Below, piece by piece: positions 17,156 to 25,219 of a DNA stretch of 64,000 nucleotides (positions are counted from its first letter, which is position 1; each line of letters begins with the position of its first letter). The position numbers and the translations under genes are program-made. Origin of the DNA: Methanobacterium_D oryzae (lineage in GTDB: Archaea > Methanobacteriota > Methanobacteria > Methanobacteriales > Methanobacteriaceae); contig NZ_JBNPXC010000002.1 of assembly GCF_050433505.1 (NCBI RefSeq), positions 747,449-811,448 on the forward strand. Reading direction: 5' to 3'. Under the pieces are notes generated by a model. That model ran no database searches and was not told where the DNA came from. It saw nothing but the letters and a program-made list of their open reading frames with translations.

Positions 17156-18058
17156 ATGGAAAAAAGAAGAATAATTATTGTATCTATACTTCTTTTTGGA
17201 ATTTTAATTGCCGGATCATTTATTTATTCTGCATCCATAAGTAAACTAACTACAATTGATGAAAAGAAGATAGATGTGGTTGTAAGCATACCTCCTGAAG
17301 CAGAATTTGTTGAAAAAGTTGGTGGAGATAAGGTTAGAGTTACAGTTATGGTTCCTCAAGGTGCTAATCCCCACACTTATGAACCATTACCAGAACAGCT
17401 TGAAAATGTGAGTGAAGCGAAAATGTATGCTCAAGTTGGTTCGGGAATTGAATTTGAAAATGTATGGATGGATAAAATAAGCAGTATGAATAAAAATATG
17501 GTTACAGTGAACTGTTCTAAAGGAATTATATTTATGCCAAATGCAGATACTGATGAAGCTCATGAAAATCAATATGATACTCATGTATGGGTTTCTCCTC
17601 GAAATGCTAAAATAATGGTTGAAAATATATATCAAGGTTTAATTCAAGTAGATCCTGCAAATAAGGATTATTATAAAGCAAATAAGGATAAATATCTGGA
17701 AGAATTAGATGAGTCTGATAAAAAGATTAATGAATCCCTTAAAAAAGATAAAAATAGGAAAATTATTGTTTATCATCCGGCTTGGGGATATTTCTGCAGA
17801 GATTATGGGCTTACTCAAATTGCAATTGAAAAGAATGGTAAAGAACCAACACCGCAGGGAATTATAAGCATAATAGACCAGGCTAAGAAAGAAAATATTA
17901 AAGTGATATTTATTTCACCTCAATTTAGCAGTAAGAATGCAGAAACTATAACTTCTGAAATTGGAGGTCAAGTAGTTACAATAGATGATCTGGATAAAAG
18001 TTATATAAAGAATTTGAATAATGTTGCTAATGCATTTCAAAATGCTTTAAAGTCTTAA
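17156..18058 (+). CDS. ABC transporter metal-binding protein, ZnuA-like
   Basis: This 300-aa cluster A-I (ZnuA/TroA) substrate-binding protein would capture a divalent metal outside the membrane. It has an N-terminal signal anchor (IIIVSILLFGILIAGSFIY) and the expected ligands H73 (GANPHTYEP), H143 (DTHVWVSP), H207 (VYHPAWGYF) and an acidic residue near 277-280 (TIDDLD). A short acidic-His segment DTDEAHENQ precedes H143 in place of the long His-rich loop of many zinc-specific ZnuA proteins. First gene of a three-gene operon. Zinc is the usual substrate of this type, but manganese or, given NikR next door, nickel cannot be excluded. Confidence 0.88.
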   Translation: MEKRRIIIVSILLFGILIAGSFIYSASISKLTTIDEKKIDVVVSIPPEAEFVEKVGGDKVRVTVMVPQGANPHTYEPLPEQLENVSEAKMYAQVGSGIEFENVWMDKISSMNKNMVTVNCSKGIIFMPNADTDEAHENQYDTHVWVSPRNAKIMVENIYQGLIQVDPANKDYYKANKDKYLEELDESDKKINESLKKDKNRKIIVYHPAWGYFCRDYGLTQIAIEKNGKEPTPQGIISIIDQAKKENIKVIFISPQFSSKNAETITSEIGGQVVTIDDLDKSYIKNLNNVANAFQNALKS

Positions 18059-18098
18059 TAATGAATTTTACCAAAGAAATTATTATAAAGGAATATAA

Positions 18099-18845
18099 AT
18101 GACAGTTGACGCATTAAATTTAGAAAATATCTATGTTAATTTTAATGGATTTCCTATTCTTGAAGATATTAATTTAGTAGTTAAAGAAAATGATTTTTTA
18201 GCTATAATTGGACCTAATGGTGGTGGAAAAAGTACATTACTGAAGACTATTTTGGGCTTAATTAAGCCCGATAAGGGCAATATTCAGATTTTTGGTAAAC
18301 ATTTAAGGGAGAACTTGAGTTTAATCGGTTATTTACCTCAACATACATTTTTTGATCTTCGGTTTCCTATTACTGTATATGAAGTGACATTGATGGGGAG
18401 ATATAATGGATTTTTTAAGGGATATAAAGAAAAGGATGAAAAAGCTGTTATTAATGCGTTAAATGAGGTTGATATGCTTAAATTTAAAGATAGGCAGATA
18501 AGTGAATTATCTGGAGGGCAGATGCAGAGAGTTTTTATTGCAAGGGCTCTTGCAAGGGAGCCAAAATTACTTCTTCTTGATGAACCAACTGCGAGTGTTG
18601 ATCCCATGATGCAAAATTCTTTTTATGACTTATTATCGAGATTAAAGGAAAAAATGAGCATAATTCTGGTTACTCATGATGTTGGAGTTGTAAGTGAACA
18701 TGTTGATAAAATTGCTTGTCTTAATAAAAAACTATTTTATCATGGTGATCCAGATAATTCAGCTGAAGGGCTACAAAAAGCATATGGTTGTCCTATAGAC
18801 ATAATAGGCCATGGTATTCCTCATAGAATATTTAAAAGGCATTAA
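18099..18845 (+). CDS. znuC: ABC transporter ATPase, ZnuC-like
   Basis: This 248-aa ATP-binding subunit of the metal importer has Walker A GPNGGGKST (about residue 38), the Q-loop YLPQ, the signature LSGGQMQRV, Walker B LLLLDEPT and the H-loop VTHD. AAGGAATA precedes the ATG. It lies 40 nt after the binding-protein gene and 43 nt before the permease gene, so all three are co-transcribed. Confidence 0.93.
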   Translation: MTVDALNLENIYVNFNGFPILEDINLVVKENDFLAIIGPNGGGKSTLLKTILGLIKPDKGNIQIFGKHLRENLSLIGYLPQHTFFDLRFPITVYEVTLMGRYNGFFKGYKEKDEKAVINALNEVDMLKFKDRQISELSGGQMQRVFIARALAREPKLLLLDEPTASVDPMMQNSFYDLLSRLKEKMSIILVTHDVGVVSEHVDKIACLNKKLFYHGDPDNSAEGLQKAYGCPIDIIGHGIPHRIFKRH

Positions 18846-18888
18846 AATAGGTATATTTTTATTTATGTTATTTTAAGTGGTTGTTTAA

Positions 18889-19689
18889 ATGTTTGAGATT
18901 TTTCAGTATGGATTTATGCAAAATGCTTTTATTGCTGCTGTATTAGTTAGTGTAGCTTGTGGTATCGTTGGTACTTATGTTGTAGTTAAAAAAGTAGTTT
19001 CAATAAGCGGGGCGATTTCTCATGCAGCTTTTGGTGGTATTGGTTTGGGTTATCTGGTTGGAATAAATCCTATTGTTGCTGCAATTCCTTTTAGTATTTT
19101 ATCTGCAATTAGTATTGGTTTAATTAATGAAAGAGTGAAGATAAGTGAAGATACTGCTATCGGGATATTGTGGAGTGTTGGGATGGGTTTAGGTGTGATA
19201 TTTATTAATTTGAGCCCGCAGTATGCTCCTGATCTTTTCAGTTATCTATTTGGAAATATCCTTACAGTTCCAAGATCTGATCTTATATTGATGTTGATCT
19301 TAGATTTAATTATTTTATTTATTGTGTTTTTATTTTACAGGGAGTTTATGGCTATATCTTTTGATGAAGAATTTTCTAAGGTTGTAGGTGTTCCTGCAGA
19401 AAGTATGTATATTCTTCTTTTATGTCTTGTTGCCCTCAGCGTGGTTGTACTTATTAAAGTTGTTGGAGTTATACTGGTTATTGCTCTTTTAAGCATTCCT
19501 GCAGCTATAAATATTCAGTATACTAATAATATTAAAAAAATAATGATTTTTTCCGTAATTTTAGGGATTTTTCTAAATATTTTAGGTTTATGGCTTTCAT
19601 TTATATTTGATCTGGCTTCAGGGGCAACAATTGTTCTAGTTTTAGGTATAACTTTTGCTATTTCTACATTATTGAAAAAATACTGGTAA
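18889..19689 (+). CDS. znuB: ABC transporter permease, ZnuB-like
   Basis: This 266-aa permease of the ABC-3 family has about seven to eight membrane helices. Family features include GTYVVVKKVVSISGAISHAAFGGIGLGY (the ISHA..GG.GLG region that contacts the ATPase), EDTAIGILWSVGMGLG, and VVLIKVVGVILVIALLSIPAA. It completes the binding protein-ATPase-permease operon. Two hairpins follow at 19775-19822 and may terminate the transcript. Confidence 0.92.
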   Translation: MFEIFQYGFMQNAFIAAVLVSVACGIVGTYVVVKKVVSISGAISHAAFGGIGLGYLVGINPIVAAIPFSILSAISIGLINERVKISEDTAIGILWSVGMGLGVIFINLSPQYAPDLFSYLFGNILTVPRSDLILMLILDLIILFIVFLFYREFMAISFDEEFSKVVGVPAESMYILLLCLVALSVVVLIKVVGVILVIALLSIPAAINIQYTNNIKKIMIFSVILGIFLNILGLWLSFIFDLASGATIVLVLGITFAISTLLKKYW

Positions 19690-19711
19690 TTCATTAGGTA
19701 TTTTTGTTACC

Positions 19712-19731
19712 AATGTGAAAATAGTCACATT
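19712..19731. promoter_or_regulatory. Inverted repeat AATGTGA-N6-TCACATT
   Basis: A perfect 7-bp inverted repeat with six-base spacer, 23 nt after the znuB stop codon. Size and symmetry fit a binding site for a dimeric regulator. The same half-site occurs in the longer inverted repeat at 13304-13360. Its position behind the operon, 219 nt before the next start codon, leaves its target unclear. Confidence 0.4.
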
Positions 19732-19774
19732 TTATGAGGTAAAACATTATTCAATTGTGAATACAACTGATTTG

Positions 19775-19822
19775 TAGGACTAAAAAAGTCCTAGGTGGAA
19801 GTTTGTTTTCATTCTTTCACCT
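19775..19822 (+). terminator. Double hairpin after the metal transporter operon
   Basis: Two adjacent hairpins: TAGGACT/AGTCCTA with a five-A loop (19775-19793), then AGGTGGAAG/CTTTCACCT (19793-19822, one G-U pair), followed by pyrimidine-rich sequence. They are markedly more GC-rich than the surroundings. A terminator or processed 3' end for the znu transcript is the simplest reading. Confidence 0.45.
19780..19812 (-). other. Possible 10-codon reading frame behind a perfect ribosome binding site
   Basis: On the minus strand AAAGGAGGTGAAAGA (19813-19827) is directly followed by ATG and a frame MKTNFHLGLF ending in TAG inside the hairpin at 19775-19793. The ribosome binding site resembles those of the adhesin-like genes. 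It could be a gene relic, a leader peptide, or a chance product of the plus-strand hairpin. Confidence 0.25.
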
Positions 19823-19949
19823 CCTTTATGCCCTTCCCCCTTAATTTTGAATTATTTTATTTCATATAATTGTTTTATCTATTAAAATATCCTAATTTAA
19901 AATAGTATCTACTAATATTATATATTTATAAATCTGTAAATTCTAATAC

Positions 19950-20594
19950 ATGATTATGAAAAAGAAGATATTCTTTTCAATTATTTTTCTATTAATTTTA
20001 TTATCTACAACTTCTGTTGCATTTGCAGATGTAATAGAGCCTGGAATGAAAGAAATTAAATACTATTATAAAATATCTAATATCGATAATTATCCTGATT
20101 ATATCTTTTTAGCTCATGGAACTCCCTCACCAACTGTAGAAATAGTTAATTCAAGTGAATTCAGTTTTTATAAGTTTAGTACAGTTTCTGTATATGCTAT
20201 AAAAAAATCGGATTTTAGTGAAAATGAATTAAAAAATATGGATGATGAAGAGCTTGAAGATTTCTTTAAAAATGACTCACGAGTAATCCCATCAGATATT
20301 GAGCTTCAAGGATCCTATAAAAATGTTGTTATTGCTAATCCTCTTGATAAAGCGCTTGTAGTGCTTGAAGTAACATCTATTAATGAAAATAAACTGGAAA
20401 TTGAAAAATCTAAAATAATATATAGGTATGTTGATGGTACAGAAGAGGAAGAAAAATTTGTAGATCAAAATATTACACCAGAACCTTCTAAAAATAGTGT
20501 CTCATTTTGGAGTAGTCAATTATTTTATGTTATCATTTCATTTTTAGCTATCATTGTCATAGGAGTAATTCTTATAGCAAGAAGGTATAAATAA
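19950..20594 (+). CDS. Exported protein of unknown function with C-terminal membrane helix
   Basis: This 214-aa protein has a signal peptide (FFSIIFLLILLSTTSVAFAD), an extracytoplasmic domain starting ADVIEPGMKEIKYYYKISN with YPDYIFLAHG, and one C-terminal helix (FYVIISFLAIIVIGVILI) with a basic end. I recognise the DVIxPGxK...YPDYxF opening as recurrent in hypothetical proteins of bacteria and archaea, without known role. The start may be ATG 19950 or ATG 19956. The next gene (20627) follows after 32 nt and is probably co-transcribed, so the two may form a membrane complex. Function is unknown. Confidence 0.7.
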   Translation: MIMKKKIFFSIIFLLILLSTTSVAFADVIEPGMKEIKYYYKISNIDNYPDYIFLAHGTPSPTVEIVNSSEFSFYKFSTVSVYAIKKSDFSENELKNMDDEELEDFFKNDSRVIPSDIELQGSYKNVVIANPLDKALVVLEVTSINENKLEIEKSKIIYRYVDGTEEEEKFVDQNITPEPSKNSVSFWSSQLFYVIISFLAIIVIGVILIARRYK

Positions 20595-20626
20595 AAATCC
20601 ATTATAAACAAAGCTTAAATTGAAAC

Positions 20627-20929
20627 ATGATAAATTATCTTTGGGCATGGCTTACTACAATTGTTGTTGAGTTTGTAATTATCTGGCTTTTCATTAGAGA
20701 GGGGCCTTTGAGATTATTTCTTTATTCATTGCTTATAAATTCATTTACTCTTCCAATTGCTACATATAGCTACATAAATATAATAAATAATATCTATTTT
20801 ATTGAATTAATGGTTATTTTAGTTGAAAGTCCATTGATAATGTTATTGATAAAGATAAATTATAAAAAAGCGTTTTTAATATCATTTGTTGCAAATTTTG
20901 TCACTGCTTTAATGGGTTTTTTATTATAA
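20627..20929 (+). CDS. Small membrane protein with internal duplication
   Basis: This 100-aa protein has four predicted membrane helices in two similar halves: VVEFVIIWLFIREGP...LYSLLINSFTLP and LVESPLIMLLIKINY...LISFVANFVTAL. Each half has a Glu at the start of a helix and an Asn-x-x-Thr in the next, a pattern I associate with small uncharacterised membrane proteins found beside signal-peptide proteins such as the one at 19950. No enzymatic motif is visible. Its function is unknown. Confidence 0.6.
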   Translation: MINYLWAWLTTIVVEFVIIWLFIREGPLRLFLYSLLINSFTLPIATYSYINIINNIYFIELMVILVESPLIMLLIKINYKKAFLISFVANFVTALMGFLL

Positions 20930-20958
20930 TAATTGGAGGTACTAATTTTTTTTTATTG

Positions 20959-21048
20959 GCAGACCAAATAAGATCATATTGTTTGGTCTGCACAAGTATG
21001 CGTGGAGGCGATAACTAGGCAAATGCCTAAAAGGCATAGTAACTAGTT
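20959..21048 (+). ncRNA. Candidate structured RNA, two GC-richer hairpins
   Basis: The first hairpin has perfect 10-bp arms GCAGACCAAA (20959-20968) and TTTGGTCTGC (20982-20991). The second is nested: AACTAG (21013-21018) with CTAGTT (21043-21048), enclosing ATGCCT-AAA-AGGCAT (21023-21037). The connecting piece CACAAGTATGCGTGGAGGCG is also GC-rich for this genome. GC-rich islands in AT-rich methanogens are often RNA genes, but a terminator for the two small membrane protein genes is possible. The strand is assumed. Confidence 0.4.
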
Positions 21049-21492
21049 TTCATTAATATTATGTCATTTAATATTAATAATACTTTTGAAATTATTATTT
21101 CATAATTTACTGGCAATATAAGACTAATACGATTTACAAAAATAATAGTAAACCACATATGTTCCAAAAAATAAACTAAGGTATGGGAAAATCGTAATAT
21201 GAAACAATAGGTTTAGAACTGTTTTTACTAAGTTTTTAACAAGTTTTACACAACTATATTGACATATATTTCTTATTTTACCATAATTTTTCTTAAAAAA
21301 ATCAATTAAAAAAATGTGCAATGGGCTACATGCAGTCATGTTTAGTATAAAAACCATCATTTTTTTTGAAAACTATAATTTCAAAGTATTTTTAAACTGA
21401 TTTTCCCATAATGATTAAAATGCCTATTTTAGATTAAAGAATATATTTTTATCTTATTTTCAGTAACAATTAGGCAAATGTAATCTTTAATT
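21049..21492. other. AT-rich spacer without convincing gene
   Basis: About 440 nt downstream of the candidate RNA and of the convergent TrmB gene. A 78-codon frame on the minus strand (21124-21360) has no ribosome binding site and a composition like that of translated AT-rich spacer, so it is not called. Confidence 0.5.
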
Positions 21493-22287
21493 TCATTGAT
21501 TATTATTTATTTGCATTCTTACATATTCATTCCATCTCATATTGAACATATCGACCATAGAAGATGCAACTGCAGGACTGGGTATCCATAGAGCAATTAC
21601 TTTGTTTAGATCTAGAATATCTTCATTTATTTTTGGGAACATGATTAGCAATTCTTTCTCATCAACTATTACGTATTTAATAGGTGGTTTTCCTGAAATA
21701 ATCATGTCTGGTTGAACATCAGTGAATGCCTTGACAAGATCAATTTCACCCTTACTGGTCTTTATAACATCGTTTGCGATAATTCGAAAGCTAATATTAT
21801 TTCTTTTGGCTTTTAAGACGAGAGATTTTAGAGATTCAACCTCTTCAGGAAAGTATAAATCACCAAGCATCATAATACTTTTATTGGCTTTTGATACCAT
21901 ATCAAATGATTTGGCCGTAATGTTATTATTACCTTGAATCAGCCATACTTTAGGTATTTCTTTTTTAATCTGTTGATCATACATCATTGACATTTCATCC
22001 GATAGAGAATCGATTTCAGTTAAAAGATCTGATCTACGTTCATCGATTATTCCTCGTGGATCTCGAGCAGTGAATAACTTTGGCCTTCCATGCTCTACAT
22101 TTATCCATCCACCTTCTTCTAACTTAGTTAACACAGCATAAATCTTTGTCCGAGGTATACTTGCTTCTTCGGCAATTTTTGCAGCATCAATTGGACCAAA
22201 ATTTGTTATAACGATGTAAGTCTTTGCACCATAATTTGTTAAGCTCAACTTTTGCAAAGCAGAAATCATCTTCTCATCAAACATCAT
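21493..22287 (-). CDS. TrmB-family transcriptional regulator
   Basis: This 264-aa protein has an N-terminal winged helix-turn-helix of TrmB type (LSLTNYGAKTYIVITNFGPIDAAKIAEEASIPRTKIYAVLTKLEE), a short coiled coil (ERRSDLLTEIDSLSDEMSMMYD) and a C-terminal domain like the phospholipase D-type effector domain of TrmB proteins (NKSIMMLGDLYFPEEVESL, VIVDEKELLIMFP). It has two upstream GGTGA sequences as ribosome binding site. It is divergent from the MFS exporter gene, which it probably controls, as is common for regulator-exporter pairs. The ligand is unknown. Confidence 0.85.
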   Translation of the reverse strand: MMFDEKMISALQKLSLTNYGAKTYIVITNFGPIDAAKIAEEASIPRTKIYAVLTKLEEGGWINVEHGRPKLFTARDPRGIIDERRSDLLTEIDSLSDEMSMMYDQQIKKEIPKVWLIQGNNNITAKSFDMVSKANKSIMMLGDLYFPEEVESLKSLVLKAKRNNISFRIIANDVIKTSKGEIDLVKAFTDVQPDMIISGKPPIKYVIVDEKELLIMFPKINEDILDLNKVIALWIPSPAVASSMVDMFNMRWNEYVRMQINNNQ

Positions 22288-22372
22288 ACTTTTGTCACCT
22301 ATTCACCTATTAAAGTTACATTATATTTATATTAGAGTTACTCTTTTATTTAAGTATATAGAGGCTATAAAA
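22288..22372. promoter_or_regulatory. Divergent promoter region of TrmB and MFS genes
   Basis: The 85-nt gap holds a TATA-like TTTATATT at about 22326-22333 and a direct repeat AGTTAC (22314-22319 and 22336-22341, 22 nt apart, about two helical turns) around it. This is a reasonable place for the TrmB operator, although binding is only inferred. Confidence 0.35.
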
Positions 22373-23758
22373 ATGGAAATACAACCATCTGTTAAAGATC
22401 AAAAAATAAATAAAACAGCAATTTTGCTGATTGCCACCATAGCTACATTTTTAACCCCATTTATGGGTACTTCATTAATTGTTGCACTTCCTACAATTTC
22501 AAATGAATTAACAGTTAATGCAATTCTATTAAGCTGGATTACAACAGCATATTTTTTGACATCGGCAATGTTTGCAGTTCCACTTGGTAAAATTGCCGAT
22601 ATTTATGGAATGAAAAAGATTTTTACATATGGCATTATAATTCTCACTATCGCTACATATCTAGCAGCTATATCTCCTACAGCTGAATTTCTTATTATAA
22701 CCCGGGTTTTCCAGGGTTTAGCAAGTGCTATGATATTTGTAACAGGACTCGCCATTATAACATCCGTATTTCCTCAAGAAGAAAGAGGTAAAGCAATAGG
22801 ACTAAATATCACTGCAGGTTATATAGGACTTGTCATGGGACCTGTATTAGGGGGTTTTTTAACCCAGTATCTTGGCTGGAGAAGTATTTTTTATTTAATT
22901 GTGCCTCTGGGGCTACTTGTAATTGCACTGGTATTTTGGAAAATGAAAGGACTAGAATGGGGAGAATGTAAAGGTGAAAAACTGGATTATTGGGGATCTT
23001 TACTTTACATTATAATGCTAGCACTAATTTTAATAGGATTCTCCAGTATAACCGGATCAATTGGAATGTTAATGGTTATTTTAGGTATTATCTTGTTTAT
23101 AGGATTTGTTATTTTAGAATTGAGGGTTGAAAATCCGGTTTTGGAGATGAGTTTATTTTTTAAAAATAGAATGTTCGCGTTCTCTAATCTGGCAGCGCTT
23201 ATAAGTTATATAGGTATATCTGTGATTGCTTTTCTCTTGAGTTTATACTTACAGTTTATAAAAGGATTTGATCCTCAAATTGCTGGATTAATATTAGCAG
23301 TTCAAACTATTTTCATGGTAATAATGTCTCCAATTGCAGGTAGACTTTCAGATAAATTCGATCCTGGAAAATTAGCTTCACTGGGAATGATGATCGTAAC
23401 TTTGGGGCTTTTAATCTTTGCATTAATAACTGATGAAACCAGTTTATATACAATAATATTGGGATTAGCTATTATTGGGATCGGAATTGGAATATTTTCA
23501 GCCCCTAATATGAATTCTATCATGGGATCGGTAGAAAGAAAATATTTCGGTGTAGCTTCTGCAACATTGGGTACAATGAGACTTTTAGGCCAAACTTTCA
23601 GTATGGGAATGATTTTAGTAATATTTGCAGTTTATATTGGATCAGCTCAATTTAATCCACAAAATTATCCAGAACTCTTAACAAGTATACAAGTAGCCTT
23701 CACTATTTCAGTAATATTAGGTTTAGTAGCAACTGTTGCATCCCTAGCCCGGAAATGA
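22373..23758 (+). CDS. MFS multidrug exporter, DHA2 (14-helix) type
   Basis: This 461-aa major facilitator transporter has MxTSLIVALPTIS-like MGTSLIVALPTISNEL in helix 1, LGKIADIYGMKKIFTYG between helices 2 and 3 (motif A), RVFQGLASAMIF in helix 4, and GPVLGGFLTQYLGWRSIF (motif C), all typical of drug:proton antiporters of the DHA2 group. ATG 22373 has GAGG eight nt upstream. A longer frame from 22292 would overlap the divergent regulator's promoter and is not used. It is probably regulated by the adjacent TrmB protein. Confidence 0.9.
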   Translation: MEIQPSVKDQKINKTAILLIATIATFLTPFMGTSLIVALPTISNELTVNAILLSWITTAYFLTSAMFAVPLGKIADIYGMKKIFTYGIIILTIATYLAAISPTAEFLIITRVFQGLASAMIFVTGLAIITSVFPQEERGKAIGLNITAGYIGLVMGPVLGGFLTQYLGWRSIFYLIVPLGLLVIALVFWKMKGLEWGECKGEKLDYWGSLLYIIMLALILIGFSSITGSIGMLMVILGIILFIGFVILELRVENPVLEMSLFFKNRMFAFSNLAALISYIGISVIAFLLSLYLQFIKGFDPQIAGLILAVQTIFMVIMSPIAGRLSDKFDPGKLASLGMMIVTLGLLIFALITDETSLYTIILGLAIIGIGIGIFSAPNMNSIMGSVERKYFGVASATLGTMRLLGQTFSMGMILVIFAVYIGSAQFNPQNYPELLTSIQVAFTISVILGLVATVASLARK

Positions 23759-23773
23759 ATAAAATTTTATACT

Positions 23774-23874
23774 GTCAAAATTCAAGGAATTTTGACGCCG
23801 TAAAAACTATCAAAAACTACGTCTTTGATGCACAAAAAATGCGAAGCATTTTCTTTAGCTATGTTTTTGCCGGC
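23774..23874. ncRNA. Nested palindromic element, candidate RNA or mobile repeat
   Basis: Three stem structures in about 100 nt: GTCAAAATTC-aag-GAATTTTGAC (23774-23796); an outer stem GCCG (23797-23800) with CGGC (23871-23874) and AAAAAC (23802-23807) with GTTTTT (23863-23868); and inside it AAAATGC-gaa-GCATTTT (23836-23852). It lies between the convergent MFS and DUF169 genes, so it may act as terminator. The build also fits a REP/MITE-like repeat. Confidence 0.4.
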
Positions 23875-23958
23875 TTTGTTATACCCTTAGTATTTAACGA
23901 ATAGGGCGGCTTGGATATTAAAAACAACTTCCATGCTTCAATGGATTTCAATAAAAAT

Positions 23959-24663
23959 TTAATCTGATTGGAATTCTTCAGGTATATATGTTTCAGCATC
24001 TCCTGCAGAACAATGTGGTATAGCTGCTATTAAATTATGTATACGTTCATAAGGCACCGATAAAAAGATGACGTCTGGTTCAAACCCTTGATGATGTCTT
24101 GCTGTCCAGTCCCCCACAGTCATGTTAGTATTTCCACTTATTATGGTGTATACTATTGCTGAATGACATAATGCACCTATAATTTGCTGTTCTGGAGATT
24201 TACCATCCCAATATGTATCTAATGTTATAAGACGGCAAGCTTGTTCAGCATTACATAAAAATAAAATCATATCAGGACGCATTTCAGCCTTATCTAATGG
24301 ACATATAACCACTCTATCAGATAAATCAGTTGCTGGAGGTGTTGTTAATACTCTCATTCTCTCAAAAGTAACAATAGAGCTTGTGAGCTTCTCACCTTTA
24401 GTAAGAAAAGTCTGTAACCTTCTTTTTTTCTTTCCACTATGAGGCTCACTAAAACCACAGTATTGACTACCGCCAGGACATATAGAAACATCTTCATCAA
24501 TTATAAAGCTTTCTCCTTTGCTAGCAAGTTTCATTGCCTTACAAATTGATGTTTTTTCATATCTACCGCTTGAAATCTCATCATTAGTAAAAGAAATAGC
24601 CATAGGCTCATATTTTAATCCAAAAGTCTTTTTAAAAATATCTGCCTGTTCTTTAAAATTCAT
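23959..24663 (-). CDS. DUF169 family protein
   Basis: This 234-aa soluble protein belongs to DUF169, common in methanogens and anaerobes. Seen: KYEPMAISFTNDE near the start, SICKAMKLASKGE, ICPGGSQYCGF, a VVICPLDKAEMRPDMILFLCNAEQACRL region and CHSAIVYTI. Several conserved cysteines (SICKA, DVSICPG, YCGF, FLCN, GALCHS, PHCSAGD) suggest metal or cluster binding, but the biochemical role of the family is not known to me. GGGGGAAAA precedes the ATG. It is apparently a single-gene unit. Confidence 0.85.
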   Translation of the reverse strand: MNFKEQADIFKKTFGLKYEPMAISFTNDEISSGRYEKTSICKAMKLASKGESFIIDEDVSICPGGSQYCGFSEPHSGKKKRRLQTFLTKGEKLTSSIVTFERMRVLTTPPATDLSDRVVICPLDKAEMRPDMILFLCNAEQACRLITLDTYWDGKSPEQQIIGALCHSAIVYTIISGNTNMTVGDWTARHHQGFEPDVIFLSVPYERIHNLIAAIPHCSAGDAETYIPEEFQSD

Positions 24664-25219
24664 ATAAATTTTCCCCCTTAAAATAAATAAATTTTAATCT
24701 GTTTATTGTTTATACTTCTACCTAATTATATTTTTATAAAATCTCAGGAAAAGAATAGGAAATTAAAGAATATCCTAATCCACTTGCTGCTAAAAAATTA
24801 AATAAAGAATATAAAGATCATATGGCCAAAAATAGCTGATTTTAAATGCTTTTTAAGTAAATTTTTACGTTTTACTGTCAAAAATTGGAAATTCTCCCAA
24901 ATATGAAGACTTTTATCAGATTTCTTAAAGAAGTCACTTCTAATTATCCCATAACAATTAAAACAGAACCAATTAGTCACCGGTTTCTTTTAAAGCATCG
25001 TTAATTATACCTACAGTTTAGGAACAAATCATGAATCAACTGCAAGAATAGGGGAGGAGCGCATCTTTGCTACTTAAAAAAACTTTAAAAAAAGCTTAAT
25101 CTAGGACTAGAATGATTAAAACGTTTTAATATATAAAAAATTAAATAACAATTTACTTATTGTAATAAATTAAAAATATTATAAAATCTTTTAATTAATT
25201 ATCTATTGGAGATAATCTA
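24664..25219. other. Spacer before sensor kinase gene
   Basis: About 555 nt. A 60-codon minus-strand frame (24798-24980, GTG start) is cysteine- and lysine-rich but has no good ribosome binding site; it might be a relic and is not called. A short GC-richer patch at about 25040-25070 has a weak stem (GCAAGA/TCTTTGC). The promoter of the kinase gene must lie near 25100-25200. Confidence 0.45.

Noticed and set aside
21124..21360. 78-codon minus-strand frame with hydrophobic end
   Set aside because: No ribosome binding site, no family, and composition as expected for translated AT-rich spacer.
24798..24980. 60-codon minus-strand frame with CFNC
   Set aside because: GTG start without usable ribosome binding site and a single CxxC-like element; too weak to call, though a relic is possible.
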